Assembly: GCA_905331475.1 (NCBI GenBank)
Contig: CAJNYU010002713.1
Span: 140,920-204,919, forward strand
Direction: 5' to 3'
DNA: 64,000 nucleotides
Source of the DNA: Rotaria socialis
Lineage: Eukaryota > Rotifera > Eurotatoria > Philodinida > Philodinidae
Shown one piece after another: positions 1 to 12,420 of this stretch. The position numbers were made by a program, and so were the translations under genes. How positions within the stretch are numbered: the stretch's first letter is position 1; every line of letters begins with the position of its first letter. The notes beneath the pieces are model-generated. The model worked only from the letters and a program-made list of their open reading frames with translations, was not told the origin of the DNA and ran no database searches.

Positions 1-732
1 GAAATTTGCCTAACTATTTGATAATTCGATCCTAGAAATTAGCATTAGAATGTTGAGCACAGTGATTATTCTTATTAACGTAGATTCAAATTTAACAATG
101 GACAGCTGATGTCAGTATAATTTAGGTTGAATAAACAAATCTAAATCTGATCTGCAAGTTTGTCTCAAAATTATAATCATTAGTAAAACGAAGATACAAT
201 ATTTATCTCTGTGATCTAACGTCTTCTACAAATCTGATTTTTAGGTTGTATAAAGGTCTTTTAACGTAAACTAAAAAATTGGTAACGTCATGATAAGAGT
301 AAATCGGAGCAATAAATTTTCGTTTAAAATGAACACACACGAAAAAGTTATAATGCTTTCAACGTGTCTTTCCATCAAGTTTTTATTGTGTTCTGTTTGC
401 GCTCAATGTATGAATTAAGTGTGATAATCAGATGTTACTTAAATCTTTTATAGAGATATTTACTAACCACAAACGAAGAAAAATGAGGATTTCGTCATGT
501 GTGACATTCATGCTTACTGATAGCTGCCTGGCCGTCATGCCAACGGTGTTAGGGATAGATTAAAGTATCACCGTCTTGCTTACACAGTAGAATATGTTCG
601 AAAAGCTTTGATCTTGTTGAAACTGTATATAAAGAGAATAGACATGATTTTTGAACGAAGAAAAACTCCCTATTTTCAGCTAGGATAAAAATAAAGAGAG
701 TAATTGATAGTAAAGTTCGCTTATACTTAGGT
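1..732. other. Intergenic, no gene seen
   Basis: AT-rich sequence on both strands with only a short chance reading frame. No domain, splice structure or clear repeat was recognised before the fold-back element that begins near 733. Confidence 0.5.
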
Positions 733-1648
733 CTAATCAAAAGCTCTACAATTTAAAAAAATAATTAAAGAAAAAGAGAAAGAGAAAGTTCGAGTCTAAT
801 TTTATTAATTCTTGATGATAGTTACCATGATTATATATATATATATATGTATGAAGTTGAACCCTTTCTAACAATTTGTTAAAAGTTTTTTAAACTCTTT
901 TTCGAAAAAGAGTTTAGGTACTTTGGTTACCACATGAACTAATCATATTTCATTTATTTAATTAGTTAAACTACGTTCAATAGAATTGGTTAGCCAAAAA
1001 TTACATAGTATCAGGCCTGGCGAATATGATGGATATGACATTATATTGATTCTTTTTTCTGCCACCTAATTAATAACATTGGATCAGTATGGAGTCAACG
1101 ATGATCGTCAAGCAATTTTGCACATTTTGGCCCTGATATCTCTGTTTGTTTCCAAATTTCATTCACAAAAGGCTTAGGTCAATTTTCAATATAATACTTG
1201 TGACCTACAGTCTTGCCTTTATCTACACTGAGGACTATTTGACTTAAAGAATATACACTAAACAAAGTTTTTGTTAAAATCTGTCTTCATGAACAAATAG
1301 TATTTGACGATTCATTTTCAATAAGCCAGCTAGCATCAGATGACTGATGACTAACCTCTCTAAAATATATCCATATCCCATCAGTAGTAGTGCTAGAACG
1401 CAACTGCCATGATCGAACAAAATTTCACAAAATTTTTAAAACAATGAAATATGATTAGCCCATGTGGTATCCAAGGTACCTAAAATGTTTTTTCGAAAAA
1501 GAGTTTAAAAAAAGTTTTAACAAATTTTTAGAAAGGATTTAACTTGATATATATAATCATGGCAACAATCATCAAGATTTAATAAAATAAAACTCGAACT
1601 TTCTCTTTCTCTTTTTCTTTAGTTTTTTTTTAAATTGCAGAACTTTTG
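733..1648. mobile_element. Fold-back / long-TIR non-autonomous element
   Basis: Two arms of about 225 bp are inverted copies of each other, near 733-960 and 1425-1648. The outer ends read ATCAAAAGCTCTACAATTTA on the left and, reverse-complemented, ACCAAAAGTTCTGCAATTTA on the right. Matching inner landmarks include an AAAGAGAAAGAGAAAGTTCG tract, an ATATATAT run and CGAAAAAGAGTTTA. The roughly 460-bp centre has no open frame. The shape fits a non-autonomous DNA transposon; the superfamily and target duplication were not resolved. Arms look 80-90% identical by eye. Confidence 0.7.
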
Positions 1649-2602
1649 GTCACACCAAAGAATTTTGTGAATATACACATAGAAGAACACTAGTACATAT
1701 TGTTCATCTATGCTAATGATTCAATCTTTGAGAATTAACACAACACTACTGATGATTGAGTATGAACCTAGATCTAAGTCTATCTTTCGTTTACTTTTAG
1801 CTCTGTAAAATCTGAAATGTAATGACGAAATATTCATTTATTTTAGTATGCAATTTACTTATGCTATTCTTTTGCAAAAATACCATGGTGAGAACAAATA
1901 CAAAAAAAAACTACAGAAGACTTTGAATTGCACAAATGATCTCAGTGAGGCACACGCCATCGAACAAATATTTTTTTTAATGTAATTCAGAAAAGATAAA
2001 AAAACTTTCTTGTGATTCTCAAGAGAAAAATAGTCATTATGTTGATGTGTTGAAACCAGCGCCTTTAACACTCAAAAGAAAATAAAAATAGCATCATTCT
2101 ATTGAATAAGCGAAAGAAAATTCGAGATTTTTCTGCTCAAATATGATCAGTTTAGATTCCTCAGCAGATACTCAATTATCCAAGTAATAGCAAGGATATT
2201 TGAATTAAAGCTAACTGGAGGTGAACCAGTATTTCAGTTCTATTATCATTTAAATATTTAACTATATTACTAACGTAGTTTTTGGCCTTGACCGATTCAA
2301 TATCAATATTTTTAAATATTCTAATATTTGCTTATGCCACTTCAAAATCATTGGTACGCGACGATAATATTGATGATGTAGTAAATATTTATTTATTATT
2401 AGATTGCTTATATTCTTCGCGCGCAGTAAAATATGAAATGAGTAAATGAACGTGTTAGTGTTAAGCGAGTAAGAAAAAGTAATGAGTTAGAATGATTTTC
2501 AGAAACAAGCACGATTAGTTCACTGGTTAACAGCACAAAAAATTGTAGAAAATTTAATGAATGAATGAATAAATCATTCTTTTTAAATGTTCAGCGAAAA
2601 GT
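1649..2602. other. Intergenic, no gene seen
   Basis: AT-rich spacer between the fold-back element and the 3' end of the NHL-repeat gene on the minus strand. It will include that gene's 3' UTR. The short frame at 1859-2071 has no recognisable features. Confidence 0.4.
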
Positions 2603-4660
2603 TTAAGCAATGCGTTGGAACATTTGTACTCGATGATTACCGGTGTCACTTACATATACATTCAATGAAGAATCAAGTGCAATGTTTGTTGGAGATGATA
2701 GTGTAGTTGAAGTGGATCCTGCACTTCCGGTGCCAGCGATTGTTATTCCAATCGTGGTTGGCGTTGGGTATTGACAGAAAAGTTGAATACGATGATTACC
2801 TTGATCGACAACGTACAGGTTCCCTTGTGAATCGCGTGTTACAGAAGTAGGCATATTTAACGAAGTACTAGTTGAGCCTGCAGTGCCTGCTGCACTTCCA
2901 GCAACCACTGTGCCCCCAGATGAAGCACTAGAACTTGCCAACCATTTAACGATAACATGGTGATCTGTATTTGCAATATACATAGTGTTATTATCATCAG
3001 CAACTAGTCCATAAGACTCTTTAATTTCACCTGTAGGTCCATTGCCACTCCCTGCAACCTCTGATCCATTTCTTATGATCGCATTACGACCATTGTCACA
3101 AACAAAGATATACTTATTCTTTACGTGTACACAAGAAGGCTTATCCAGTGATGATCCCCAGCCTGTAAAAGCGACACTGCTTGTGGTGCTAGCATTAGGG
3201 AAAAATTTAATTTGAGAGCTGCTGTAAGCAGCTACGTACAGATTTCGCACTGAATCCACAAAAACATCATAAGGCCTGGGAACAGATATGGCGAAACCAC
3301 TAACTGCACTCATCGGCCACTGCATGATTCGATTATTTCCCATGTCGGCAATATACAAGGTACTGTCGTTTGGAAAGACAGAAACACCCATTGGGCTATT
3401 CAGCTGATTGAGAGAACTACCACTAGTACCGGTGACGCCGGCAACGGTAACACCAGTAGCGTTCCATTGCATATTGACACCTATTGTAAATGAGAACATG
3501 ATAATCAGATAGGATAAAAGTAATTAGTTATAATTACCGCATACAGAGCCAGTAGCGGACGTTGTTGCTACTGTCGGCACTGTTGTTGCTGTTGGTACTG
3601 TAGTCACTGTCGGCACTGTTGTTGCTGTTGGTACTGTAGTCACTGTCGGTACTGTTGTTACTACTGTCGGTACTGTTGTACTGGGTTGCGCTCTCGTTGG
3701 ATCTATTTATATTGAAGATAAACAATTGATTTAAAAATATCTAGTTGAATGCTTTCATCGGCTTGATCGGGTGTATTGGTAGTTCTATTCATGTGAATTT
3801 AAGCCAACATTTTGTACCCATAATGTATCATGAGATGAAAGTCAACGTTATGGTGTTTGACTTAGGGTATGAAATTTATCATTTAGGTGTCTATTCAATG
3901 ATTATGGGTTCATCAAGTGCCTTAAATACTACCAGTGGAGAGAGAAGCGACGGCACTAGTTTTTCTGAGATGGTCTTACTAAAGTTCAATTTATATTAGT
4001 ATTTGAGTTTCATAATTCTCAAAAATTCCATGTTCATATAGTCTAGATATTCTTGAAGGCTCTCCAGATTATGCAATCTATATTAGAATATGAATATTAG
4101 TGAGATAAAGAATCTATCTTTCATAATCACTAGATTAGAAGTATAGTTAGAGAAAGAAAACATTGTAATCTATTATCTACTACGCGAAATAGATCTAAAT
4201 TAATCTTGATTATATTATTCGAAACAGGGTGGGATAGAGCTATGTAGTAAGATACATTATTTTCAAAACTCTAAGAGACGAAGAAACATGTTTTTTCGTA
4301 CTTGTTGTCGATACATCTGTTGATGTTTGTTGTGGTGAGCTCATCCAAAATGTGATAGCAATCGCTAATACAATTCCTGCAACAAGCATGCCAGGAACAG
4401 CTCCATATAGGCAAGATTTGAAGTAGAAACCCGCGCGATGATACCTTTTATCAGAACTAAATAAAAGTATATTCTTCAGAAAAAATGAAACAAATAGTTT
4501 AATCTAGCATGTTTAATAGGCATGCAACGCACCTTTTATTTTGCTTGCCACCCTCTGGCGCTTGTTTATTTGGTTCATCATTTTTCTTAGTCCATGAAGT
4601 GTTTATCTGGTTAGTAGATTCTGACTTGACATCCCAATGACTTCGAAGTATCGACTTCAT
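2603..4660 (-). CDS. Membrane-anchored NHL-repeat beta-propeller protein
   Basis: Four exons, complement of 4533-4660, 4302-4456, 3538-3702 and 2603-3480; phases agree at all junctions and give 441 aa. The order is a short charged cytoplasmic N-terminus (starts MKSILRSHWD), one hydrophobic membrane helix (GMLVAGIVLAIAITFW, about residues 62-77), a Thr/Val/Pro mucin-like stalk made of TTVPTV/TTVPTA repeats, then about six NHL repeats (e.g. GNLYVVDQGNHRIQLF, LNVYVSDTGNHRVQMF). This predicts a type II surface protein with an extracellular six-bladed propeller. NHL propellers bind proteins, RNA or glycans; the ligand here is unknown. The start is the first ATG of the N-terminal exon. The stalk is encoded by a short tandem repeat and may vary in length between alleles. 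Confidence 0.85.
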
Positions 4661-5920
4661 GTATGAATTTAATCCAACGACTTGATTTACGCTGTTTAGG
4701 CAGTGAAGAAACGTTGGAATGAATCTTTTTCAGGATTTTTATTCATCTATTTCAACGAGGTACTTTCTAGGTTTTCACTTGCGAGTAGCAGAAATGTTAT
4801 TATGAATTTTTTTAATTATATTCTGCTATTATTGAAAAAATAATAGCAGAATATAATGATCCATCATATTCATGTTTTCAGATGTCAGCCCCTATTAATG
4901 CAAATTCGTGCCCTTTCAGCTACAAAACCTCATATACTTGTAAATAAAAATAAAAAAGAAACTGAATTTCGACATGCACAAATAGAACCCACAGAACACA
5001 TTCAACTAGTTTTACATGCTTTGGTTATCAAGAAAGAGATTTCGAACAATTACATCAGACTATACGAGACTGTATCTCTGAATGTTAACATTAATCAAGT
5101 AGCGAGATTTTCTCTTGCATATTAGGTTCCTATAGGCGCATGGTAAGTCAACGTGCGTGAATTTCAATACGAGCTTCGAAATTGATGTGCGCATGTATGG
5201 TTTTATTTACGTAGAGTTTTTGTTTTTAATCTACGAGCGAAGATTTGTGTGAGAGTGTGAGTGTGTTTCAAGGCGGAGCATATTCATGTACGTCTCAAGT
5301 GAAAAAGTACCAAGAAGTAAAGAGAAGTATAGAAAAGCCCAGAATTACGCCTTTCCTCCTTGAGACGTTTACATGATGGTTGGCATACACTTCCATACAG
5401 TTATTTGGATTCTTATGATGATACCAGTGAATACAATGATAGGATACACAAAAGGACGGTTGTCGATATACGATCATTTTCTACAGTCATTCACACATAG
5501 TAATATTCACACTCATAATATAAGAGCTAATCGCTGAATAACTGGAAAATTACCGAAGCTACATGATTTACGTGAATTACTTGAATAAAAAGTATTTATT
5601 ATTAAAATAAAAATTCTTTTTTTGGAATTTTTTAAACTGTGAATCAAGTTTGTTAGTGAAAGATTTTTAGGCTGCTGTATATTTTTTATTTGATTATGGT
5701 TAGAAACAACACGAAGGTTTATTTATTTCTTTTAATGGAACTTTCGAATAACAGCTTTTGTATAATTAGCTTTTAACAATTGTTTTTCAATGATATAGAA
5801 CTGCTATAGATCTGTGTGTTTTTTCTAATGATATTTCATAATCAGATATAATATTTCAGCTCAATGACATAATCGAATTTGATCAAAAGATTTCAAGGTC
5901 TAGACATCTATAAACGTACT
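4661..5920. other. Intergenic, one perfect hairpin only
   Basis: Upstream region of the NHL-repeat gene. Apart from the perfect inverted repeat at 4815-4857, nothing was recognised. The 89-codon frame at 4856-5125 starts inside the hairpin and shows no domain. Confidence 0.4.
4815..4857. repeat. Perfect 19-bp inverted repeat (hairpin)
   Basis: Arms 4815-4833 (ATTATATTCTGCTATTATT) and 4839-4857 are exact reverse complements, separated by GAAAA. It lies about 155 bp upstream of the NHL gene start. It could be a snap-back footprint of a transposon or a cruciform-forming element. Confidence 0.8.
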
Positions 5921-5925
5921 TGTGA

Positions 5926-5960
5926 TAATAACGGGTGGGCCAGAATAAATTGTACCATTC
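5926..5960 (+). repeat. Candidate mariner left terminal inverted repeat
   Basis: The stretch around AACGGGTGGGCCAGAATAAA is matched, reverse-complemented, by AACGGGTGGCCCATAAAGAA near 10522-10556. It lies about 150 bp upstream of the transposase N-terminal frame, where a mariner 5' end is expected. Confidence 0.55.
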
Positions 5961-6097
5961 GTATTTTGAATATCGCTCTTCTGTTGTCCATTAGATAGGG
6001 ACATCTTTTTATACTAAAAGAAGGCGCTTGAAATTCTCTACAAAACTGTGAATGGTTAAAACTAAAAGGTGTTTCACTTTCATTTAAAAGAAAAAAT

Positions 6098-6451
6098 ATG
6101 AAAAGTAAAGATATACAAAAAGTTGTAAAAATTAAATATGAAAATGGTGAGGATCCGACCAAAATCTATCGTGATTTAGCCGGAGCTGTTTCATTACCCA
6201 CGATTAAATTATGGATAAAAATGATCAACCTTACTGGTTCTATCACGCTGTCGTCTCCTCCAGGTTGTCCACGCACGGTCCGTACAAAAGCCGCTATTAT
6301 GAAAGTTAAAAGCCGTCTAAATAAAAAGAAACGAGTGCAAGGGGGAAAAGGCGGATCGCGGGATTGTGGGATTGTATGGATCGCATGGATTGCCACCGTA
6401 TCCCGGATACGACAATATCATGAAAATCGAAAGGATCAAAAAGTGAAATGA
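6098..6451 (+). pseudogene. Tc1/mariner transposase N-terminal fragment
   Basis: The first 80 codons look like the double helix-turn-helix DNA-binding region of a mariner-type transposase: a KVVKIKYENGEDPTKIYRDL first helix set, LPTIKLWIKMINLTGSI, then a GCPRTVRTKAAI linker leading to a second helix set ending KKKRV. At about 6337 it is interrupted by GCAAGGGGGAAAAGGCGG, the end of another insert, so the frame beyond is foreign. The DDE/D catalytic domain is absent downstream. The element is therefore inactive. A parent copy elsewhere could mobilise it through its terminal repeats. Confidence 0.75.
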
Positions 6452-6885
6452 CGTATTCACGAATCCGAATTTTTTTCTTGGATAAAAACGGTGATGTAAA
6501 AATTACTGAGTACCACAGGTAGAAGTTCATTTATGCCGTTCTATAAGTCAATATTCATGCAGTATCACTGAATTTGTCTTCAATCAAAGTTGTTACAGTT
6601 TTCTCATTTTGAAATATGCATTAAAAATAACAGTTTTAAAGAATGTTGACCTAAATTGCTTAAAAATATACTGTTCAGTTACGAAAGTGCGTAAATATTG
6701 CTGAGAACGCTACCCACAAAAAAGTAGACTTGTTTGGTCTTTTCTTATAGACATATTCCAGCGAAAACAGATCCGTTTTTATTGAACTGTTCATTGTTTA
6801 CATGCTTTAACTTGATATAATAATCGTAAAAATGCAGTTCATCAATACTAAGAGATGCACAGCAAAATGATCGAGAATACATCCT

Positions 6886-7819
6886 ATTCCGCAATGTTGA
6901 ACATTCCGGAACCAGTTCCGCTCATGGAACCAATTCCATCTAATTCCCGAAATTCCGTTTATCACTTCCAACACAATTCCGGAATTCCCGGAATCACTGC
7001 CGATCAATTCCATCTAATTCCCGGAATTCCGTTTATCCATTCCGATTCAATTCCGGAATTCCTGGATTCACTGCCGACCAATTCCATATAATTCCCGGAA
7101 TTCCGTTTATCAATTCCGATTCAATTCCGGAATTACACGGAATTCAAACGGATTTCGCCTAATTCTCAACGGTTCCGGAATTCAGCGCACTTACACCAAC
7201 ATCCACACCCACACTTATGCTAACACCCACACAGACACCCACACCCACACCCATTGACCTACTTCCGGAATTCCGCACCGGAAACGGATCATCACGAAAT
7301 GGATAAGACAAGCTAGAAGAGTGATACAAGTTGTAATTCCGGAATTCCTTGCGATTCCGGAATTGAGTGATCAGTGGACACTTGATATATCTTATAGCTC
7401 GGTGACGAATGCAATTCCGGTACGGAATTCCGGGAATTCGGTCGAACAGGAATTGAACGGAATTGAACAGAATTACACGGAATTCCGGGAATTAGGTCGA
7501 ACAGGAATTGAACGGAATTGAACGGAATTACACGGAATTCCTGGAATTAGGTCGAACAGGAATTGAACGGAATCACACGGAGTTCCTTGGAATTCCGTCT
7601 AATTCTCACCGATTCCGTATTGAGCTAATTCCGGAATTGGACTGAATTCCGTGGAATTCCGGGAATCGGACGAACTAATTCCGGAATCGAACGAAGCAGT
7701 GCCGGAATCGAGCGAAGCAGTTCCGGAATCGGACAGTGTTCATATTTCACCTAATTCCGGAATCGACGGAACTGATTCCGGGGGCGGAACTGGTTCCGGA
7801 ATGTTCAACATTGCGGAAT
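6886..7819. mobile_element. ATTCC/GGAAT word-saturated inverted-repeat element
   Basis: The ends 6886-6921 and 7784-7819 are a perfect 36-bp inverted repeat, beginning ATTCCGCAATGTTGAACATT; weaker similarity extends outward about 30 bp on both sides. The interior is composed largely of ATTCC, GGAATTCC and TTCCGG words in both orientations, in irregular spacing rather than a clean tandem array. Several open frames cross it, all made of the same low-complexity codons, and are not genes. A block of CCCACA telomere-type repeats lies inside. Confidence 0.8.
7203..7254. repeat. Internal CCCACA telomere-type repeats
   Basis: Degenerate (CCCACA)n with interruptions, C-rich strand only, embedded in the ATTCC-word element. 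CCCACA is the complement of TGTGGG, the bdelloid telomere unit. Confidence 0.7.
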
Positions 7820-7859
7820 TGAATGACTGCTCAAATGATCATGTTTGCAGTACTATATG

Positions 7860-9864
7860 AATATTGGCATTCCATGAAGAAATCGTGCTAGAAAGCTGAT
7901 ATTTTGACTGTAGTAGAATTTCATAGAGAAATTTCTGTGACAAAAATTTAATGCTCTAAATAATTGAAAACACTATGCTGTCAAGGACCGATTTCACAAA
8001 ATACTTTATCAATAGAAGTTCCGTTAGTGTGATTTTCAGGAACATAATGAATACCGTAAAGTTCTGTAAGAATTAACATGTAATCTCCTAGAATATGTTT
8101 TGGTGACTTATTGTAAGAAACTCACAGGTGACCCATTTTACATTGAAAATAGACTAGACTTCACTTGAAAATTAATAGAAAAATTTCATAAAGTAAAATA
8201 AAAAATATTCAGTAGACTCAATATATAACCTTCTATAGGTTCTCCCAAAGACTCCTCTAAAGAGAAAAAGAATGAAATTTTCTGGAAAATCTCCGTAGAA
8301 ATATACGCGGATTTCATTTTCATATGGTTAAACAATAGAAAGTAATATATCCCCCTCTTCAGTGCATCTTTTTTATCATGAACTGTTTTTGTTTCTTGCT
8401 ATTTTTGATAACTTTCTAGTGTTCAGAGCCACTAGACTATTTTTTACTATACTTGTGTGTTTTAGTCGGTTTCTTCAGATCTCTGCGAATTGTTTTGAAC
8501 TCAATTACTTTAGAATCTATGTATAATCACCAGAATCTCCTATGTACGCATTAGTTCGTTTTCAATCGAAGGTTAAAAAAAATATTCTTGTTCAGCATTC
8601 ACTTAAACTGAGAATTCTTCATAGCCAAGTCTCTTATTCCTAAAATCAATAGCTGTGTAGTAGAATGCTAAGAATATAAGCACTTATAAAATATATAGAA
8701 ATTCACAAAAACAGTTGTTAGTATTATTATTTAAACTTCTGAAAACAGATTTTTAAATTTCTATTCAAAATTAGAAGAAAATAGTTAGCAACGAACATGT
8801 CTGTTTTGAAGAAGAAAGACGGGCAATGTGGTTATAATAAATTTTATTAGTCAGCGTTTCTTTAAAGTACTTGCTAAAAACATCTTAACGAAAATAAAAC
8901 CTCAGGCCTTTTTTTACAAAACAAGAAAATAATCCGATGATATAAGAAAACTACCCCATCTCATCTAATGGAATTGAAAAGGACAGGATCATTTCATCTC
9001 ATTCTAAGCTCCTTTTTAAAAATTCACCAGGCATCTGCTGATCAGGTATCTTAGGAGATTAGGCTTTTTCAAAGCGATGCCATTGATAAAAATCCTGACT
9101 TTTTTGAACAGTTGTATAGGTCATAGAAACTATCTAGAGCCAAGACTTCTGCTAAAGAAACTATTCAACAAGATATTTTCATGAGTAGAATTTCAACTTT
9201 GTAATATGATCGAGTTACGAGATTTATTTATCCACAAAACATCTATAGATGACAATTTCCTTGTATACATGGCAATACTGGTCCATATATTCATATTTGA
9301 TTCATTTGACCATATTTTTATACGAAAACTTGATGAGCTTGAGATGTGTGTATGTTCAAAATTTCGACGTCAATAAATGTATAGTTGTCGAGAAATGCAT
9401 GTAGGCATATTCAAAAAAAAGACTAGCTTTTTGCAGTTAGGTTTTAAAAACATTTAAACACTTTAACAGCGGAACGACATTTTTTCAAAAGATTTGTACC
9501 GTCATCCTTAAAATTAGTTTCCTATACGTATATGAAAGTTAGCAAAGTCAAGCAATTTCGATTGGAAACAAGCTCAGTATTTACTTATGTCGGATGACTT
9601 TTATATCCATTAACTCGGTAAAAAATTTTGCACAGATTAAATAGACATAAAACTAGTAGATCTAGCTGGCACTGTGCGAATCGAATTGTTATTTCTCTTA
9701 CACTTAATCCATTCCACTGCATGAAAAAATATGCTCATGGCAAAAATAAATGACAAAAAAAACCATTAAAAATTTGCTTCAAATCGAATGAACTTTTTCA
9801 CCAGCAGTGACTCATCGTACTAGTATTACATCTATCCTATATATTTTGAATTTTTCGATGAAAT
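7860..9864. other. AT-rich region, no gene seen
   Basis: About 2 kb with stops in all frames and no recognisable protein similarity, hairpin or tandem repeat. It lies inside the nested transposon region and may be decayed element interior. Confidence 0.4.
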
Positions 9865-10521
9865 GAACTCGTATCCTCGGTATCTGTAATGTATCGTGCG
9901 TATCGTACGGATCGCATGGATCGCCGTCGTATCCTCTGGATTGTCATGTATCCCGGATAGACGGAATCCGCTTTTCCCCCCCTGACAAAATGGCTAACTT
10001 CTAAAAAACACAACTGTCATGTCATGTTTTTGATGCTTGCACTAAAACGCATGCCATTCACTTAAAAAGTGTTATTTTTTGACGATTTGTTTTTCTTTGA
10101 AAGCCAACATACTCGACTACATCCCTGTACACTTGTTCGAGTGATGCAAAATTTCGTTTGCAGTAGACTTTCTTGTAAACCGAAATTAAGGTGTTATGGA
10201 CGAGTTTTCAGAAAATATCGATTTAATAGGTGAAGACCACTTTTAAAGAAATGTTTTTCAAAGATATCGAAAAGAGTGTACTTGAAAATACCAGAAAATT
10301 GTTCTCCCGTAACTTAAGCCTGCTCCAAATGTTAATGTATGTTGAGCTTGAAAGTTGAAGATTTTTTAACCTTTTTTCTTCGTTTTAGTACTTGGCCGTT
10401 TTGTAGTTTTAAAAAATCTTTTACATATGAGCTTGTAGAGAATTGAATTCTCAATCTTTTGGAGAAATGTACAGATCAAATCAATGAAGAGTAAAAACGA
10501 TATTGAATAAATAATGAGACC

Positions 10522-10556
10522 ACCATTCTTTATGGGCCACCCGTTACTTTTATTAA
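10522..10556 (-). repeat. Candidate mariner right terminal inverted repeat
   Basis: The reverse complement reads AACGGGTGGCCCATAAAGAA, matching the left end at 5926 in the orientation expected of transposon termini. No catalytic-domain sequence was recognised just inside it. Confidence 0.5.
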
Positions 10557-12420
10557 ATCAACTGTTTATTTTCAGGTGGGCACTGCCAAGCCTGCCCATA
10601 CAGTAGAGCTAATACCCATGAAACGCTAACAGTATCCACTAAAGAAAGTAGTATAAAAACAAGCGATAAATTCACAACACAAGCAAGCATATAGAATAAA
10701 ATCTCATTTTCATTATTACAATTGAATAAGAATATTCATACGGTGACAACTGAAAAATAGCTCTTCTATACACTTTTTATACCGTTAAAATTAACAAATA
10801 ATCTAAAATTTAATCGCTAAACATTACAGTTTATGTCAAATAATATCAAACTAAACCAAAACAACTTACCAACCACGGTTGTTGTTGTATTCACTGAAAT
10901 AAAAGAGACGAATCGGAGAATTATTTTTTTAAATAAAATAATTAGAATTGGTTTTCTTCTAATTTAATACGCTTTTGTTGTTGTTTAAATGAAATTCAAC
11001 AAAGAAATGAGTAGGTCTAATATAAAAAAATGAAGAAAAAAAAACCTATCTTGATATTTATTTGATATCAAAGAGCATTAAAAATCAAAACAAAATGAAA
11101 GTACTATATCAAAAGAATGCCTATTCTTTTTTGTAATTTATTCCATCGAAGAAAATGACTCAGTTAAACATTCATTTGTCTATTGACCTGTTGAGATGAA
11201 ATTTTTCATAACGAGTATCTGTCGTGGGTGAAAGTTTTTGCACGGTTTTCACATCACATTATTTTTCTTTCAATGTATTTATCGGAAGAAAACATAATCT
11301 GTGTGACTGAAAGACGCTCTGATAAATGAAACTTTTCTAAGGATAGTTTTCAATGAAGTCTCATAATATATTAAAGCATCATCTCTGTATGCGTGTGAAG
11401 AAAGTCTATTTAGTATGACATAAGACATGTAAGGCAAGCTTCTTAAACTAGGTAAAATGTTTGAAAAGTATCTCTAGCGACTTTGTCTTTATGATCAAGT
11501 ATCGTCATGATTACAAAAATCTTCTTTCACTCAAATACGTAATTAACAAATCATATTAACCATAGAGTAAGAGGATTTGGGGGAAAAGACAGAAAGGGAA
11601 AACGTCGAAAATTGAGACCTTTTCAAAATTTTTCTTTTCTGCCATTTCCGCCAATTCAGAGTAAGAAACTTGTTTCGCTAAAAACTATTTCCCTTGCCAT
11701 AATCTATTTCGCATTACGTTTTAATTGCTCAAAAAACTTTCCTTTCGGAACAATGATAACCTTGTAAAGAGCTGCTTAAAGAAAAACAAGTTTAATGTGC
11801 CAGTTCGAACGGATCTACGTAAATTTTCATGAAATACTTTTTCAATAACCGGCTCGTTTTTCATTTCGACTCTGCTACTCTTTCGTCTGGTTTGTGACAA
11901 ATCATTGCTGATAAACGTTTCTTGTTTTCCTATTGCTAGAAAACACATCTGATACTTAAATGAAGTTACGAACAAAATGGTAAGAAACAATATTTTATTT
12001 ATCCAACGTTCTGGATGTGGGTGTGAGTGTCAATAATCATAATTAACTATGTTTTATTCTAACGTTTTTTAGAAGAACTCTATGATCATTTTTATGTGCT
12101 TGATAATAACTGATTCTTCTATCTAGACCAGTAGTAGTAGTAGTAGCAGTAAAGGTTGTGTAGTGCGTATTAAATCTTATTCTGTCTTACATAAGCTAAG
12201 TTATCTTTCGTTCCGTTGAAGGGATGTTTATATTTTATTCAGTTCTACGACATGCAATATATTTGATTCAAAATCGACGTGCTAAAATAGTTATGACATA
12301 CTAATATGTTAATCAAATGTTAGATAGTTGAGTAGTTGTCTACAATGAGAGTAGTGGACGTTTAGATGCTGGATAAGAAAATGTGAATTCAAACTCTTTT
12401 AATTCAGACTGATATATCCA
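10557..12420. other. Intergenic, possible exon remnants only
   Basis: Mostly AT-rich without a gene. On the minus strand near 10868-10900 a short stretch (ACA ACA ACA ACC GTG GTT) is bordered by TTTCAG and GTAAGT and could be a Thr-rich exon remnant, but no complete gene could be built. The 89-codon minus frame at 11721-11990 shows no domain. A (GTA)n-type run lies near 12127. Confidence 0.35.

Larger units (their letters stand above)
6337..9985. mobile_element. Insert bounded by GGGGGAAAA inverted ends
   Basis: The left end (6337-6450) reads GCAAGGGGGAAAAGGCGG followed by GGAT-rich text including GGATCGCATGGATTGCC. The right end (about 9865-9985) is its inverse: TCCGCTTTTCCCCCCCTG preceded by GGATCGCATGGATCGCC. 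Between them lie the ATTCC-word element and about 2 kb of AT-rich DNA with no gene. The pair is best read as the two ends of one insertion into the mariner copy; two independent copies of one family is the alternative. Confidence 0.5.

Noticed and set aside
3534-3725. Asn/Ser/Asp repeat frame starting MFIFNINRS
   Set aside because: The same DNA read one frame over gives the Thr/Pro stalk that joins in phase with both neighbouring exons of the NHL gene.
6855-7860. Several open frames (66-78 codons) rich in Ile-Pro-Glu/Asn-Ser
   Set aside because: They are the translated ATTCC/GGAAT word in different frames and strands, with no domain.
10866-10905. Minus-strand Thr-rich mini-exon with splice-like borders
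   Set aside because: No coherent upstream exon; the possible downstream piece ends at the mariner repeat. Too little to call a gene.
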